This document shows positions 8,899 through 17,373 of a stretch of DNA of 64,000 nucleotides, piece by piece. Under the pieces are notes generated by a model that did not search any database, had not been told where the DNA came from, and saw only the letters and a list, made by a program, of their open reading frames with translations. The stretch covers positions 2,728,001 through 2,792,000 of the forward strand of contig NZ_CP080525.1 in the NCBI RefSeq assembly GCF_024746815.1. The letters run 5' to 3'. The DNA comes from Mesorhizobium sp. AR07 (GTDB lineage: Bacteria; Pseudomonadota; Alphaproteobacteria; Rhizobiales; Rhizobiaceae). Every line of letters begins with the position of its first letter. The stretch's first letter is position 1. The translations under genes and the position numbers were made by a program.

Positions 8899-9156
8899 AG
8901 ATGTTCTCCCATTGCGATTCTTTGGCGAAGCGAAGTTACGGTTTCTGTGCCCGCCTTGTTTCGTCAGCCAAACACCATTCTGGTGTGGTTTCAAGCGTCA
9001 AGGCAATCACGATCAACGGCGCAGGCTGGCCAATCAGCGACACGCTCCCCGCTTTTGTGTTGGGCGGGCATAGTTTTTTGGCGGCGGGGGCCTTTTTTGG
9101 GGGAATGCGGCGGCGGCCCCTCCCCGCGCGGCGGCAAGTCGGCTTAAAAGGGCGGC

Positions 9157-9768
9157 ATGGCCAAACTGTATTTCCACTATGCGACGATGAACGCCGGCAA
9201 GACGACGATGCTGCTGCAAGCGTCGTACAATTACCGCGAGCGCGGCATGCGCACGATGCTGTTCGTTGCCGGTCACTATCGCAAGGGCGATACCGGGCTG
9301 ATCTCGTCGCGTATCGGCCTGGAGACGGAAGCCGAGATGTTCCGCGACGGCGACGATTTGTTCGCCCGCGTCGCCGAACACCACGCGCACACGACCGTGC
9401 ATTGCGTCTTCGTCGACGAAGCGCAATTCCTCGAGGAAGAGCAGGTCTGGCAGCTTGCCCGCATCACCGACCGGTTGAACGTCCCGGTCATGTGCTACGG
9501 CCTGCGCACCGATTTCCAGGGCAAGCTGTTTTCCGGCTCTCGCGCGCTGCTGGCCATCGCCGACGAATTGCGCGAAGTGCGCACCATCTGCCGCTGCGGC
9601 CGCAAGGCGACGATGGTGGTGCGCCTCGGCCCTGACGGCAAGGTGGCACGGCAGGGCGAGCAGGTGGCAATCGGCAAGGACGTCTATGTCTCGCTCTGCC
9701 GCCGCCACTGGGAGGAAGAAATGGGCCGCGCCGCGCCCGACGATTTCATCGGCTTCACCCAGGCCTGA
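9157..9768 (+). CDS. tdk: Thymidine kinase
   Basis: This type II thymidine kinase (203 residues) phosphorylates thymidine to dTMP with ATP in the salvage pathway. The P-loop is YATMNAGKTT, the Walker-B-like acid stretch is VFVDEAQFL, the lasso region holds the Cys pairs of the zinc site (ICRCGRKA, with SLCRRHW later), and the product ends GFTQA. It lies divergent from choX and stands alone. A GC-rich run with poly-C/poly-G tracts precedes it. Confidence 0.95.
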   Translation: MAKLYFHYATMNAGKTTMLLQASYNYRERGMRTMLFVAGHYRKGDTGLISSRIGLETEAEMFRDGDDLFARVAEHHAHTTVHCVFVDEAQFLEEEQVWQLARITDRLNVPVMCYGLRTDFQGKLFSGSRALLAIADELREVRTICRCGRKATMVVRLGPDGKVARQGEQVAIGKDVYVSLCRRHWEEEMGRAAPDDFIGFTQA

Positions 9769-9824
9769 CCAGGGCGGTTCATCGTTTCATGGAAACGCGG
9801 AACCGCTCTGTCTCTTTTGCTCTG

Positions 9825-9897
9825 ACGCAATCCCTAGGGAAAGCGCTACGCGCTTTTCCCGGGAAAACCGTTTCACACTTTTCCTGGAATTGCTCCA
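9825..9897 (-). repeat. Palindromic intergenic repeat, family A, copy 2
   Basis: Read on the minus strand it begins like the copy at 2061 (GAGCAATTCCAGGAAAAG, then a TGTG and CGGTTTTCC element). It has an extra internal palindrome around AAAGCGCTACGCGCTTT. It fills the gap between the convergent tdk and EamA genes and may act as a terminator for both. Confidence 0.7.
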
Positions 9898-9900
9898 GGC

Positions 9901-10797
9901 TCACACCGTCGACACACGCCGCGTCGGAAACCGCCAGCCGAGCCGCACGCCAAGTGTTGCCAGGGCAATCAGCGCCATGCCGGCAGCCTGCGCCGGTCCG
10001 AGCGGATGCCCATAGATCGCCCAGTCGACGATGATGGCGACGACAGGGTAGATGAAGGTGATGACGCCGATCACCGGTGTCGTCAGGCGCGGAAAGGCTG
10101 AATTCATCAGCGCATAGGCAATGCCGGTATGCAGGATGCCGATGCCGAGAAGCCAGCCCCATGACGCAGGCGCGATATGTTGGCCGATGTCGGCGAACGG
10201 GGCGAGCATGACGATACCAACCACCGTCTGGCAAAGCACGGTGATTTCCGGGCGCTGTTGCCCGAGACCCTTGGCGAGGATCGTCGCAACCGCATAGAGC
10301 AGGGCCGCGCCCAGCGTCAGCGCGATGCCCAGCGCCCAGTCCGCGTCGGCATGGCCGTGCGCGACGACGAGGCCGCTGGCCAGCACGACGCCGAGAAACG
10401 CGCCCAGCATCCACAGGATCTGGTCGAGCGAAATGCGCTCCTTGAGAAACACCACACCGATCAGCACCACGAAGAACGGCTGCACATGGTAGACGATCGT
10501 CGTCGTGGCGATCGACGTCATGGCGAAGCCGGCGAAGAAGGCCGTCCAGCTCAGCACCATGCAGACGCCGGCAAGCGCGGCGAGGCCAAGCCGGGACGCA
10601 GACAGTGTCCGGTCCAGCAGATAGCCGCGCAGCAGGCACCATGCGGCCAGGAATATCGCGCCGAACACGCATCGCCAGAAGACGACGGTGACGGGATGGA
10701 GCCCCGATTCCGTGACGAAGGCGCCGACGGTGCCGGCAATCACCATCGCCAGAGCGAGGCTCGCAGCCGGGAAACGGGCAGTCGATGGATCGGTCAT
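9901..10797 (-). CDS. EamA/DMT-family transporter
   Basis: The 298-residue protein has ten predicted helices in two EamA repeats (first half around AGTVGAFVTESGLHPVTVVFW, second half around WALGIALTLGAALLYAV). It is a drug/metabolite transporter-superfamily member and most likely exports an amino acid or other small metabolite. I chose MTDPSTARFP at 10797 as start; upstream codons are poor. It is divergent from a broken LysR gene, the usual regulator arrangement for such exporters, so its control may be lost. Confidence 0.87.
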   Translation of the reverse strand: MTDPSTARFPAASLALAMVIAGTVGAFVTESGLHPVTVVFWRCVFGAIFLAAWCLLRGYLLDRTLSASRLGLAALAGVCMVLSWTAFFAGFAMTSIATTTIVYHVQPFFVVLIGVVFLKERISLDQILWMLGAFLGVVLASGLVVAHGHADADWALGIALTLGAALLYAVATILAKGLGQQRPEITVLCQTVVGIVMLAPFADIGQHIAPASWGWLLGIGILHTGIAYALMNSAFPRLTTPVIGVITFIYPVVAIIVDWAIYGHPLGPAQAAGMALIALATLGVRLGWRFPTRRVSTV

Positions 10798-10922
10798 GAG
10801 GCGTTCTTCCACGTGGCGCGGCACCATCTGGTTCCAGATGGTGCGGCAACATCTGGTCAGGTCGGAAACTCTCAAACAAGCGAATAGATTTGTGACTATC
10901 TATTCGATATGCTGATAGCACG

Positions 10923-11780
10923 ATGGCCGCTCCGCTCGACCTCAATCTGCTGAAAACCTTCGTCGCCGTCGTCGAGAGCGGCAGTCTTTCCAATGCCGCG
11001 CCACGGGTCGGCCGCAGCCAGTCCGCCGTCAGCATGCAGATGCAGCGGCTGGAGGAGATGCTTGGCAACCAGCTTCTGGTGCGTGGCCCCAGAACCGTCA
11101 CCCCCAACGCGATCGGCGAGGATTTCCTGATCTATGCGCGCCGGCTGCTGAAACTGTCGGATGAAGCATGGGCAAGCGTGACCCGGCCGAAGGAGACCGG
11201 CAGCGTGCGCCTCGGCGTGCCGGACGACTACGCTGCCTTCCTCTTGCCGCCCGTGCTGTCGCGTTTCGCGGCGGAGCACCCGCTGGTGACGGTGGAACTG
11301 ATCTGCGAACAATCGACCGCGCTGGTGAAGACGCTTGCCGAGGGACGGCTCGACCTGGCGATCGTCACCCGTTTGCCGGAGCAGCCGCTCGACGTGATCC
11401 GGCTGGAGCGCTTCGTCTGAGTCGCCTCGCCCCATCACGTCGCCTGGGAGAACGATCCCTTGCCCGTCGCTTTGTTCGAACCCGGCTGCGCCGCGCGGAT
11501 GAATGTCCTGCAGGCGCTTGGCGATGCCGACCGGTCCTATCGCTGCACCTATTCCAGCGCCTCTCTGCTTGGCCTGATCGCGGTCGTCCAGGCCGGGCTT
11601 GCGGTCGCCGGCCTGGCGCAGCGCAGCGTGCCGCCGTCGCTGCGCATCATCGGCGGCAATGAAGGGCTTCCCGTGCTGCCGGATCTCGAAATCGGCATCT
11701 TGCGCAACCCTCTGTCGACGACGCCGGCGGTCGAACGACTGCATGATTTTCTGCGCCGCGACCTGGCACAACAGGCCTGA
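10923..11780 (+). pseudogene. LysR-family regulator with internal stop
   Basis: The frame starts as a complete LysR protein: winged helix at residues 5-64 (LNLLKTFVAVVESGSLSNAA, SQSAVSMQMQRLEEML), then the substrate-binding domain. A TGA at 11418-11420 interrupts it. The same frame then continues uninterrupted from VASPHHVAWEND to the natural stop at 11780. LysR proteins of this group have Trp at that place (ERFVW-VASP), so a single TGG to TGA change explains the break. With Trp restored the length is 285 residues, normal for the family. It is divergent from the EamA exporter, its likely target. Confidence 0.85.
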
Positions 11781-11917
11781 CCTGCGGAGCTCAAAGTCCA
11801 GGCAAGCGAGATCAGCCGCGGGTCTGCCTTCGCAATCCCGCCACGATGCAGCGTTTGTTAAGGCCTCGGTCCTATTTTGCGCCATCTCGTTCCAGCCAGA
11901 ACTCGTCGGGGTCAGCC

Positions 11918-12307
11918 ATGTTTCGAGCCGCTTCGTCTGCCGGTGTCCTTCTCCTCGCCAGCGTCCTTGCCGCCCATGCCGGAGGCGACCCGGCACTGGG
12001 CAAGCATGTCTTCAACCGCTGCATCGCCTGCCATGAAGCGGCCACCGACCGAGACAAGATCGGCCCGCATCTGCTGGGCGTCGTCGGCCGCGCCGCCGGC
12101 AGCGCCGACAGCTTCCTTGGTCACTATTCGGACGCCATGAAAAGTGCCGGCGCCGCCGGCCTGATCTGGGATGAAGCCAACCTCGCCGAATATCTCAAGG
12201 CTCCCAAGCTGAAGGTGCCCGGCAACAAGATGGCCTTTGCCGGCCTGACCAGTGACGACGACATCGCCAATGTCATCGCCTATCTGAAGGCAGATCCCAA
12301 GCCCTGA
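11918..12307 (+). CDS. Periplasmic class I cytochrome c
   Basis: A 129-residue protein with a signal peptide (SSAGVLLLASVLAAHA) and one haem-binding site CIACH. The sixth ligand is Met in PGNKMAFAG near the C-terminus, the arrangement of small class I cytochromes c of the c2/c550 type. I chose ATG 11918; the longer frame to 11846 has no features. It would carry electrons in the periplasm. No partner oxidase lies beside it. Confidence 0.9.
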   Translation: MFRAASSAGVLLLASVLAAHAGGDPALGKHVFNRCIACHEAATDRDKIGPHLLGVVGRAAGSADSFLGHYSDAMKSAGAAGLIWDEANLAEYLKAPKLKVPGNKMAFAGLTSDDDIANVIAYLKADPKP

Positions 12308-12631
12308 GCAACCGCCGGCGCATCCGATGACGGCAGCGGCTTTCGCCTGGCGTGCTGCTGCGGTAACCGGTCCAGTTCTTTGTCGAATTCCAGGACATCC
12401 GAGCCGGTGGACACTGATTGCTTTGCCGGCGTGAGAGTTCAACAACAGCTGAACTACGCTTTGCCGGCTGGCTAATCACGCCATGACCACGCCTTCATTG
12501 CCTTTCAAGACCGCGACGCATTCTTTTGTTTTCGGGGCGGGTCTTGTGTTGCGTCTTTCAATCCCCGAATGCCCCACATATATTCGCCGCTGTTCGCGAC
12601 CAGCGACCTGATGCCGAAGCGGGAGGCCCAA
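12308..12631. other. Intergenic region, nothing recognised
   Basis: This 324-base gap lies between the cytochrome c gene and the five-gene cluster. It must hold the promoter of that cluster. I see no convincing terminator, repeat or operator in it. The ATG at 12569 is in frame with the next gene but has no ribosome site. Confidence 0.5.
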
Positions 12632-13720
12632 ATGGCGACATTGCAGAATTTCGATGCCGAAATTGCCAAGACCAAGCAGGTCGTGCAGGACATGCGCTCC
12701 AAGATCGAGCAGTCCGGCACCGTGCTGGACACGCTCGCCACCGCCGACAAGAAGATCGGCGACGCCAATTTCGACATCGAGAACGCCCGCATCGAGGATG
12801 TGCTGAAGCAGCAGAAGGTGATGGAAGGCAACATCGCCGACCTGATCATCGGCCTGGAGGACGCCACCAACGTCTTCGGCGCCGAGTTCGAGAGCATGAA
12901 GAACTATTCCGGCTGGGAAAATTTCGTCGGCATCTTTTCGTCGCAGCGCAAGCAGCGCATGCGCACCGACCGCGTCCGCAACATGTCGCTGGCGGGCAAT
13001 CTGCAGGAACTTCTGGCCAAGTCCGACACCATCGTCGGCATACTGAAGGCGCAGAAAGAGGTTCTCGACCAGCGCTACAAGACCTCCGAGGCCAGCCTGT
13101 CGCAGGTCATCGAACGCCGCAAGACGACCATGGCCAACCTCGAAGCGGTGCAGAAACGCATCGAGGAGCTCAACCCGATGCTGCTCGACATCGAAAACAA
13201 GATCGCGGCCTCGACCAATCAGAAGGACCGCACGCAGCTTGAGGGCGAGCGTTCCAAGCTGGCGACGGAATACAATGAAAAGCAGGCCAAGGAGCAGGAA
13301 TTGTTGGCCGAGAGCCAGACGCTGGAGCGCTACACCTCGATGTTCCAGACCTTCGTCGATTCGCTCAACAACCAGATTGCCGCGCAGTCGACACTGATCA
13401 ACAAGCTGACCATCGATACCGAGCAGCGTATCGTGCTCTACAAGGCGCTGGAAGATTCGCTGAAGACCGCCGCCCAACAGGACGTCGCCCACAAGATCAA
13501 CACGCTTGGCAGCCGGGTCGACAACACCGCCGAGGAAACCATGGCCGGCATCGGTGCCGCTTCGCAGAAGCACATCGGCGACCTGCTCGAGATGCACGAG
13601 AAGAACATGGTCGCCAGTTCCGACATCCAGCGCCGCAAGAAGCTGGCCGACGATGCCTTCGCCCGCCGCTTCGACGAGGTGCTGAAGAAGCACAACGCGG
13701 CAAACTACGTACAGTCGTAA
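12632..13720 (+). CDS. Coiled-coil protein, first gene of the AAA cluster
   Basis: A 362-residue soluble protein made mostly of long helices with heptad-like patterns (about residues 1-60, 105-215 and 255-340). It is rich in Gln, Lys and Glu, with no signal peptide or membrane helix. I chose ATG 12632 because GGGAGG stands at the right distance; the earlier ATG at 12569 lacks one. The layout of the helices is faintly like TelA-type toxic-anion-resistance proteins, but I would not assign it there. Genes follow it with gaps of 25 and 24 nt, which indicates one transcript with the next two. Confidence 0.82.
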   Translation: MATLQNFDAEIAKTKQVVQDMRSKIEQSGTVLDTLATADKKIGDANFDIENARIEDVLKQQKVMEGNIADLIIGLEDATNVFGAEFESMKNYSGWENFVGIFSSQRKQRMRTDRVRNMSLAGNLQELLAKSDTIVGILKAQKEVLDQRYKTSEASLSQVIERRKTTMANLEAVQKRIEELNPMLLDIENKIAASTNQKDRTQLEGERSKLATEYNEKQAKEQELLAESQTLERYTSMFQTFVDSLNNQIAAQSTLINKLTIDTEQRIVLYKALEDSLKTAAQQDVAHKINTLGSRVDNTAEETMAGIGAASQKHIGDLLEMHEKNMVASSDIQRRKKLADDAFARRFDEVLKKHNAANYVQS

Positions 13721-13745
13721 GGGACTGCCCCGCGAGCGCACAGGC

Positions 13746-14891
13746 ATGACCCCCGAAAACGAAGCGGCGGCGCGGTATTTCTCCGCTATCACGGCCGCAC
13801 TGAGCGGCCTTGAAGTGTTCATGCGCGACGATCGCTCGCCGCTCTACCGGCATGGCATCGTCGCCAAGATCGTCGCCGAATACATCGCCCGGCTCGACAA
13901 GTCCTTTGCCTGCTGGCGCAACCGGCTGGGCTTCATGGACACGTTCCGCATTTCGCGCGCCGAAAGCGGCTTCCCGGTCTTCCAGAACCTGCTTGAGCTG
14001 GAGAACGACCGCCGCCAGGCCGACGCACGGCTTGCCAACATTCCGCTGGCCGGCGAGTTGCGCGAGGAAATGGCCGACTTCATTCTGCGCCACAAGGAAT
14101 TCCCCGAGGCGCTGCAGAAGTCGATGGCCGAGCGGCTCTATCTCGAGGACGTGAAAAGCGAGAACACCTTCGGCCCGTTCACCCTGGCGCAAACGGCCAA
14201 GGTCTCGGTCAATCCGAAGACGGCGCGGCCCTATTACCTCGTCCACTGGGCAACGTTCGATGGCAGCGCCAACCTGCCTCTGGTCTACATGGTGACGGTC
14301 GAGGATTCCTCCGAGACGATGATCCGCCAGCTCGTCGACAGAAATGGCAAGCTGAACGAGACGATCGACATTCCGCTGCCGGTCGATGGCTTGCTCAACC
14401 CCGATCTGGCCCACCGTTTCGACGATTTCACCGAGAAGAATTCCGCCTACACGCTGTCGCCGACGACCATCGCCGTCAACCTCGACAAGGATTTCGAGCC
14501 GCTGCACCCCAAGCAATTGCGCCGCGTCGTGCTCGGCCCCTTCTATTCGGCGGGGATCACCGACAACAATTCGACCGTCACCGAGGTGCTCGCCAAGGTG
14601 CGCAAGCCGGAAAATGCCTGGCTGCTGACCTGGACCATCCAGGAAGTCTACTCCAAGGGCGAGAAGCCCGGCCGCAAGGGGCTGTTTTCGAGCGAGAAGA
14701 CGACGCAGGAATTCTTCATCAACACCGTCGATCTGGAAGCCGCGCGCCAGGGCGTCTCGAGCTACGAGAACCACGCACTGATCCCGCACGAGGCCTACCA
14801 GGCGCTCTACGCCGCCGGCGAGGCGCAGAAGATCTTTGCCGGCTACAAGGTCCACATCCTGTCCAACGGACAGGTCATCAGCGACGTCTGA
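13746..14891 (+). CDS. Unknown soluble protein, second gene of the AAA cluster
   Basis: The 381-residue product has no signal peptide, membrane helix or motif I recognise. The first 140 residues are helical (AARYFSAITAALSGLEVFM). From about residue 140 it becomes a beta-rich domain (GPFTLAQTAKVSVNP; YYLVHWATFDGSANLPLVYM; RRVVLGPFYSAGITDNNS). The tight spacing to both neighbours suggests it works with the coiled-coil protein and the AAA ATPase. Confidence 0.82.
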   Translation: MTPENEAAARYFSAITAALSGLEVFMRDDRSPLYRHGIVAKIVAEYIARLDKSFACWRNRLGFMDTFRISRAESGFPVFQNLLELENDRRQADARLANIPLAGELREEMADFILRHKEFPEALQKSMAERLYLEDVKSENTFGPFTLAQTAKVSVNPKTARPYYLVHWATFDGSANLPLVYMVTVEDSSETMIRQLVDRNGKLNETIDIPLPVDGLLNPDLAHRFDDFTEKNSAYTLSPTTIAVNLDKDFEPLHPKQLRRVVLGPFYSAGITDNNSTVTEVLAKVRKPENAWLLTWTIQEVYSKGEKPGRKGLFSSEKTTQEFFINTVDLEAARQGVSSYENHALIPHEAYQALYAAGEAQKIFAGYKVHILSNGQVISDV

Positions 14892-14915
14892 CCGTCACAC
14901 CACGGAGCGCACTTC

Positions 14916-16826
14916 ATGGATACCGGCCTGACCACCATCCCGGAAGCCGCAATCGAAAAGCACCGCGCCACCGCGCAGAGCTTCATCACCCGCATCGTCG
15001 TGCTGGAAGATCCTTCGCGCGAGTCCGGCACGGCGCTCGCCGGCACCAATCGCCGCTTTGTCTCGACCGTATCGGTTGGCTCGGTGCGCCGCACGCGCGA
15101 GGTCGAGCTGTCGAAGACCGTCGGCGCCGTCCATCCCGACGACCAGTTGCTGACCATCCCGCAGCATACGCTTTTGTTTCGCGCGCGGCGCGGCGCGGCC
15201 ATTGCGCTCGCCATCTCGGACGTCTTCGCTGAAGGCTCCGATCTCGAAAGCCTGCAGGCCAGGAACACCCGCGCGCCACTCGAAGGCGACGAGGCGTCCA
15301 CCTTCAAGAAGCTCTTGTCGGCCTCGGCTTACATCTCGGCCTTCAGCCTCGCCTCCTATCTGTTCCAGCTGATCGACAGCGATGGCGAGGCGCCAAACGA
15401 CATTCCCGAGCCGGACTTTCTGTTCGACACGCCGCAGGACGCGGTGAAGTCGATCCTGGCCGGCCTCGACAAGGCGATATCGGGATCGTCCGACGACGCC
15501 GACCTGATGACCCGGGCGCGCGCCTTCGCCCGCGTCGCCATCGACGGGCTTCTGGCGCGCAAGGGCCGCTTCGACGGCATCGGCCCGTTCGAGAACGCTC
15601 ATATCCGCATCGATGCCGACGACTTCACCCTCGACGGTTTCGACGTGGCACCCGGCACGCGCTCGAAGCCGCTGGTGATGACCTTCAAGAAACCGGAAGA
15701 GGTCGTCGGCAACCACATCGCCAAATACCAGTCGGTCAAGCTCGCCAAGATGCTGATGGCCTACGACTTCGAACGTGAGCTGAACCCGTTCGTCGAGCTC
15801 GGCGGCTTCCTGTTCACCTTCATCGGCGACGGTGCGCCCGGCACCGGCAAGACGACGCTGATCCAGATGATCGCCGGTCTCGTCAATGGCTACTGCCAGG
15901 TCGCCGGCTATCCCTTCGCCTACGAGAATTTCGGCGTCGACCAGATCTCGTCCTATCAGGGCAAGTCGGGCCAGAACTGCCGCCAGTTCATCAACAACGT
16001 CTTGAACCCGCGCGTCATCGGCTTCGGCACCATCGACGACATCGACCAGGTGGCGGCGCGCCGTTCCGACGACCGCGCCTCGGCCGGCCAGCAGGAGATC
16101 ACCGGCGTCTTGATGGACGCTTTCGCCGGCGCGGCCACCGTGGTGCGCGGCAACTGCTCGTTCGGCATGTTTTCCAACTACCCCGAAAATGTCGACGATG
16201 CACTGCGCCAGCGCGCCGGCGCCCGCTGGCTGGTCGACGGACCGCAGACCCGCGACGACTACATCGACATCTTCGTGCTGCTCGCCGGCAAGAACCACGA
16301 GATACCGCTAGGGGGCCACAAGCTCTACGCCGCGCAGGAGATCCAGCGCGCCGTGACCGAGGCCTATGAGGAGCATGAGAAGCCGCGGGAAGACGGGCTG
16401 ATGAAGGTCTACCAGCGCTACATGAAGGAGAATGGCGCGCCGAAATCGATGGCCGACATCGGCACCTATCTGCACCTGATCAAGGATGCCGAGCCGCGCT
16501 TCACCGGCCGCGCCATCAAGAATGTCACCGACGCCATCAAGATGCGTGCCATGGACATCGAGCTTCCCGACGACTGGTTCGAGAAGCCGGAAGCCTTCAT
16601 GCACAAGGGCTATGACGAGAAGAAAGCAATGATCGAGGAACTGCGCGGGCCCTTCTCGATGGACATGGTCATGCAGGAGATCAACCGCTACGCCGACTCA
16701 GAGTTCCGCTATTCCGACAAGTCCGACGACGCCGCGGTGGAAAAACTGCTGCGCGACGCGCGCCTGCGCGAACGGGCGGCGCACGAGATGGAGGAGATGA
16801 AGAAGAAGGGGCTGTGGAATGCGTAA
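14916..16826 (+). CDS. AAA-family ATPase, core of the unknown cluster
   Basis: A 636-residue protein. The N-terminal 290 residues are of unknown fold. The AAA module follows: Walker A GDGAPGTGKTT (residues 304-314), Walker B region FGTIDDIDQ with Asp374-Asp375, a sensor-1-like Asn421 in FSNYPENVDDALRQR, then Arg residues that could serve as finger (QRAGARW). The canonical Walker B Glu is replaced by Asp (DD in place of DE). The C-terminal lid is helical with a charged tail (ERAAHEMEEMKKKG). It would act as an oligomeric remodelling motor; substrate and partners are unknown, but the flanking genes are candidates. Confidence 0.85.
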   Translation: MDTGLTTIPEAAIEKHRATAQSFITRIVVLEDPSRESGTALAGTNRRFVSTVSVGSVRRTREVELSKTVGAVHPDDQLLTIPQHTLLFRARRGAAIALAISDVFAEGSDLESLQARNTRAPLEGDEASTFKKLLSASAYISAFSLASYLFQLIDSDGEAPNDIPEPDFLFDTPQDAVKSILAGLDKAISGSSDDADLMTRARAFARVAIDGLLARKGRFDGIGPFENAHIRIDADDFTLDGFDVAPGTRSKPLVMTFKKPEEVVGNHIAKYQSVKLAKMLMAYDFERELNPFVELGGFLFTFIGDGAPGTGKTTLIQMIAGLVNGYCQVAGYPFAYENFGVDQISSYQGKSGQNCRQFINNVLNPRVIGFGTIDDIDQVAARRSDDRASAGQQEITGVLMDAFAGAATVVRGNCSFGMFSNYPENVDDALRQRAGARWLVDGPQTRDDYIDIFVLLAGKNHEIPLGGHKLYAAQEIQRAVTEAYEEHEKPREDGLMKVYQRYMKENGAPKSMADIGTYLHLIKDAEPRFTGRAIKNVTDAIKMRAMDIELPDDWFEKPEAFMHKGYDEKKAMIEELRGPFSMDMVMQEINRYADSEFRYSDKSDDAAVEKLLRDARLRERAAHEMEEMKKKGLWNA

Positions 16827-16840
16827 GCTTGGCGCCTCTG

Positions 16841-16889
16841 CCTTCTCCCCGTTCACGGTGAGAAGGTGCCCGAAGGGCGGATGAGGGGC
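16841..16889 (+). repeat. 49-bp repeat, family E, left copy
   Basis: The unit starts with a hairpin (CCTTCTCCCCG, loop TTCA, CGGTGAGAAGG, one mismatch) and continues GTGCCCGAAGGGCGGATGAG. It matches the reverse complement of the unit at 17321-17369 at 47 of 49 positions. It starts 14 nt after the AAA ATPase stop codon and contains the first possible start codons of the DUF559 gene. Confidence 0.9.
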
Positions 16890-17306
16890 AGCGCGATGCG
16901 AGGCAGCAATGAGCCAAAGGTAGCAAGAGCACGCCAGCTCCGAAAAGTAGAGAATGATGCCGAGGAAAAACTGTGGAGCGAATTGCGCGGACGGCGACTG
17001 ACTGGTCACAGATTTATTCGTCAGCTACCGATCGGTCCGTATTTCGCAGACTTCGCCTGCCGTGAAGCCAACCTGGTTGTGGAAGTCGATGGAAGTCAGC
17101 ATGCAAATCGGTCTCATGATCGATACAGGGACGAGACCATGAACAGGAATGGCTGGTCAGTGTTGAGGGTTTGGCATGCTGATGTCCTGACGGGCCGCAA
17201 GAGCGTGCTGGATACGATTGTTGCAGCCCTGGATGGTCGGCTCAATCATAAGATGATTGCTGTAGACGTGAAATTTTTGCCGTCTTCAACGCTAGGGGAA
17301 AGATGA
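16866..17306 (+). CDS. DUF559 (Vsr-like, PD-(D/E)XK) nuclease-like protein
   Basis: The core matches DUF559: LRGRRLTGHRFIRQLPIGPY, then ADFAC, then LVVEVDGSQHA, then GWSVLRVWHADVL. Asp in ADFAC and the E-x-D pair are the expected metal-site residues of the restriction-endonuclease-like fold. Possible starts are GTG 16866, ATG 16881 (both inside the repeat) and ATG 16896; ATG 16881 or 16896 is more likely. The C-terminal 25 residues are atypical. Base composition and codon use (AAA, AGG, AGA, GTA) are more AT-rich than in the neighbours. With its flanking inverted repeats it looks like an insertion into the cluster. Activity and target are unknown. Confidence 0.85.
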   Translation: MPEGRMRGSAMRGSNEPKVARARQLRKVENDAEEKLWSELRGRRLTGHRFIRQLPIGPYFADFACREANLVVEVDGSQHANRSHDRYRDETMNRNGWSVLRVWHADVLTGRKSVLDTIVAALDGRLNHKMIAVDVKFLPSSTLGER

Positions 17307-17320
17307 TGAGCGTCTGCGCC

Positions 17321-17369
17321 GCCCCTCATCCGCCCTTCGGGCACCTTCTCCCCGTAAACGGGGAGAAGG
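17321..17369 (-). repeat. 49-bp repeat, family E, right copy
   Basis: This is the inverted partner of 16841-16889. The hairpin is perfect here (CCTTCTCCCCG, loop TAAA, CGGGGAGAAGG). It ends four bases before the GTG start of the next gene, so its GGGGAGAAGG arm stands where a Shine-Dalgarno sequence is expected. Confidence 0.9.
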
Positions 17370-17373
17370 TTAG

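Noticed and set aside
11418..11420. Selenocysteine codon in the LysR gene
   Set aside because: No SECIS-like element is seen and LysR proteins have Trp there; a nonsense change is simpler.
12632..13720. TelA-type toxic-anion-resistance protein
   Set aside because: The helix layout is only loosely similar and no Ter gene is near, so I did not use the name.
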